Positions 61,862 to 64,000 of a stretch of 64,000 nucleotides of DNA are shown piece by piece. The notes beneath the pieces were generated by a model that made no database searches, was not told where the DNA came from, and saw only the letters and a list, made by a program, of their open reading frames with translations. Every line of letters starts with the position of its first letter. Within the stretch, counting starts at the first letter, position 1. The position numbers and the translations under genes were made by a program. This DNA is from Antedon mediterranea. Taxonomy: Eukaryota > Echinodermata > Crinoidea > Comatulida > Antedonidae. Where the stretch lies: NCBI RefSeq assembly GCF_964355755.1, contig NC_092679.1:8992001-9056000 (forward strand), given 5' to 3'.

Positions 61862-64000
61862 TGTGTGAAAATTTTCTTTCGAAATGCTCAAAATGGTCAA
61901 AAACGTTTTTAAATACGATATTAAGCTACTTTGTGCTCTTTGATGTTTTTGTGTGAAATGTTTTATCGAAATGCTCAAAATGGTCTAAAACGGTTTCTAA
62001 TGTGATTTCAAGCACTTTGATGTTTTTGTGTAACCAAGTTTTTCGAAAATCACAAAATTATCTAAAACGTCTCCAAATGCGATTTGAAGCTATTCTGTAC
62101 ACTTTGATGTTTTTATGTTAACAAGTTTTTCGAAAATCACAAAATGGTCTAAAACGTCTCCAAATGCGATTTGAAGCTATTCTGTACACTTTGATGTTTT
62201 TATGTTAACAAGTTTTTCGAAAATCACAAAATGGTCTAAAACGTCTCTAAATGCGATTTGAAACTTTTCTGTACACTTTGATGTTTTTATGTTAACAACT
62301 TTTTTCGAAAATCACAAAATGGTCTAAAATGTCTCCAAATGCGATTTGAAGCTATTCTAAGCACTTTGATGTTTTTATGTTACCAAGTTTTTTCGAAAAT
62401 CACAAAATGGTCTAAAACGTCTCCAATAGCGATTTTAAGCTATTCTGTACACTTTGATGTTTTTATGTTAACAAGTTTTTCGAAAATCACAAAATGGTCT
62501 AAAACGTCTCCAAATGCGATTTTAAGCTATTCTAAGCACTTTGGTGTTTTTATGTTAACAAGTTTTTTTGAAAATCACAAAATGGTCTAAAACGTCTCTA
62601 AATGCGATTTGAAGCTTTTCTGTACACTTTGATGTTTTTATGTTAACAACTTTTTTCGAAAATCACAAAATGGTCTAAAATGTCTCCAAATGCGATTTGA
62701 AGCTATTCTAAGCACTTTGGTGTTTTTATGGAAACAATTTTTTTCGAAAATCACAAAATGGTCTAAAACGTCTCCAATAGCGATTTGAAGCTTTTCTGTA
62801 CACTTTGGTGTTTTTATGTTAACAAGTTTTTTCGAAAATCACAAAATGGTCTAAAACGTCTCCAAATGCGATTTGAAGCTAATCTGTACACTTTGATGTT
62901 TTTATGTTAACAAGTTTTTTCGAAAATCACAAAATGGTCTAAAACGTTTCCAAATGCGATTTGAAGCTTTTCTTTACACTTTGGTGTTTTTATGTTAACA
63001 AGTTTTTTCGAAAATCACAAAATGGTCTAAAACGTCTCCAAATGCGATTTGAAGCTATTCTGTACACTTTGATGTTTTTATGTTAACAAGTTTTTTCGAA
63101 GATCACAAAATGGTCTAAAACGTCTACAAATGCAATTTGAAGCTATTCTAAGCACTTTTGTGTTTTTATGTTAACAAGTTTTTTCGAAAATCACAAAATG
63201 GTCTAAAACGTCTGCAAATGCGATTTTAAACTATTCTTAGCACATGGGTGTTTTTATTTAAACAAATTTTTTCGAAACTCACAAAATGGTCTAAAACGTC
63301 TCCAAATGCGATTTGAAGCTATTTTAAGCACTTTGGTGTTTTTGTGTTAACAAGTTTTTCGAAATGCTCAAAATGGTCTAAAACGTTTTTAAACACGATA
63401 TTAAGCTATTTTGTGCTCTTTGGTGTTTTTTTGTGAAAAGTTTTAGCAAAATGCTCAAAATGGTCTAAAACGATTTCTAATGTGATTTTAAGCACTTTGA
63501 TGTTTTTATGTTAACTAGTTTTTTCGAAAATCACAAAATGGTCTAAAACGTCTCCAAATGCGATTTGAAGCTATTTTAAGCACTTAAGTGCTTTTGTGTA
63601 ACCAAGTTTTTTTGAAAATCACAAAAGGGTCTAAAATGTCTCCAAATGTGATTTGAAGCTATTTTAAGCACTTTGGTGTTTTTGTGTTAACAAGTTTTTC
63701 GGAAATCACCAAATTGTCTAAAACGTCTCCAAATGCGATTTGAAGCTATTCTGTACACTTTGATGTTTTTATGTTAACAAGTTTTTTAGAAAATCACAAA
63801 ATGGTCTAAAACATCTCCAAATGCGATTTAAAGCTATTTTAAGCACTTTGGTGTTTTTATGTTAACAAGTTTTTTCGAAAATCACAAAATGGTCTAAAAC
63901 GTCTCCAAATGCGATTTGAAGCTATTTTAAGCACTTGGGTGTTTTTGTGTTAACAAGTTTTTCGAAATGCTCAAAATGGTCTAAAACGTTTCCAAATGCG
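61862..64000. repeat. 3,650-bp HOR, copy 4, cut by the window end
   Basis: D1 61,917, D1' 63,397 (1,480 bp apart as in copies 2 and 3). The next D1 would be expected at about 64,087, just outside the window. Private changes include aaaattatct near 62,058, gaaacttttc near 62,262, aaaacgtctccaatag near 62,417, cacatgggtg near 63,241, and gcacttaagtgc at 63,580-63,591. Confidence 0.9.
63578..63593. other. Perfect 16-bp palindrome from a single substitution
   Basis: Reads aagcacttaagtgctt, which equals its own reverse complement. In all other D1' blocks that keep this monomer the sequence is aagcacttaggtgctt, with 6-bp arms and a 4-base centre; one G-to-A change completes the symmetry here. Effect unknown; it could form a cruciform more readily. 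Confidence 0.9.

Larger units (their letters stand above)
1..64000. repeat. Satellite DNA array, 87-88 bp monomer, higher-order repeats
   Basis: Every row is built from the same 87-88 bp monomer, recognisable by the succession tgttaacaag, ttttttcgaaaatcacaaaa, tggtctaaaacgtctcc, aaatgcgatttgaagct and acactttgatg. Spacing between successive aagct or tttgatg anchors is 87 or 88 bp almost everywhere, with the T-run before CGAAAA (5-8 T) explaining most of the difference. A hand-read consensus is about 31% G+C. All monomers read in the same direction and nothing non-satellite interrupts them; both ends of the window lie inside the array, so its true size is larger. No open frame exceeds 87 codons. 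The role is unknown; arrays of this kind typically form centromeric, pericentromeric or subtelomeric heterochromatin in eukaryotes, but nothing here decides which. I do not recognise the family. Confidence 0.98.

Noticed and set aside
1-64000. CRISPR-like array or phage/bacterial repeat region
   Set aside because: There are no unique spacers between repeats: the whole 88 bp is repeated. No cas genes or any coding sequence accompany it.
1-64000. Promoter-like TATA or polyadenylation-like AATAAA strings and T-runs as terminators
   Set aside because: In DNA that is about 69% A+T such strings arise by composition and are repeated with the monomer; nothing ties them to a transcript.

Overview
The whole 64 kb window is one uninterrupted satellite-DNA array. 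I found no protein-coding gene, RNA gene, transposon, CRISPR array or telomeric repeat. The basic unit is an AT-rich monomer of 87-88 bp (about 31% G+C in a hand-read consensus). It repeats roughly 730 times, always in the same orientation. The longest open frames are only 65-87 codons and recur wherever the same monomer combination recurs, so they are by-products of the repeat. This points to a eukaryotic nuclear genome and to heterochromatin of centromeric, pericentromeric or subtelomeric type. I do not recognise the satellite family, and the sequence alone does not tell me the species or even plant versus animal.

The array is organised as nested higher-order repeats (HORs). The best internal landmark is a diverged monomer pair, D1 (carries gatattaagctac) followed by D2 (77 bp, lacks a 10-bp piece). 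D1 occurs 51 times. A related pair, D1'/D2' (gatattaagctat), occurs 15 times, and a broken D1' (gatattaagctcac or a close variant) 5 times. The distance from one D1 to the next gives the HOR ladder: 690, 778, 866 and 951-954 bp (8, 9, 10, 11 monomers), then compound units of 1,380, 1,906, 1,973-1,985, 2,170 and 2,488 bp. In the entries below, unit borders are placed 55 bp upstream of the gatattaagc landmark, at tgtgtgaaaa.

Layout: (i) 1-24.4 kb, a domain of 9-, 10- and 11-mers alternating with five copies of a 1,906-bp 22-mer (two in tandem at 3,421-7,232, three at 9,828-15,545), itself arranged in a larger period near 7.27 kb. (ii) 24.4-46.1 kb, a domain with a different D1' allele (aaacacgatatt), a duplicated 3.65-kb segment spaced 7,408 bp apart, and a perfect-length tandem pair of 3,629-bp units at 37,437-44,694. 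(iii) 46.1-48.8 kb, a short irregular zone of deleted and fused units. (iv) 48.8-64.0 kb, tandem 3,650-bp units (2,170 + 1,480), with two complete standard copies, one expanded copy carrying an extra 1,203-bp duplication, one truncated 1,039-bp remnant, and a final copy cut by the window edge.

The interest lies in the layered record of duplication, deletion, fusion and patch-like copying, plus monomer-level properties (a TTTTCGAAAA palindrome, A-tracts spaced about 10 bp, a dimer near nucleosome length) that may matter for chromatin. All comparisons were by eye and landmark arithmetic, not by alignment.
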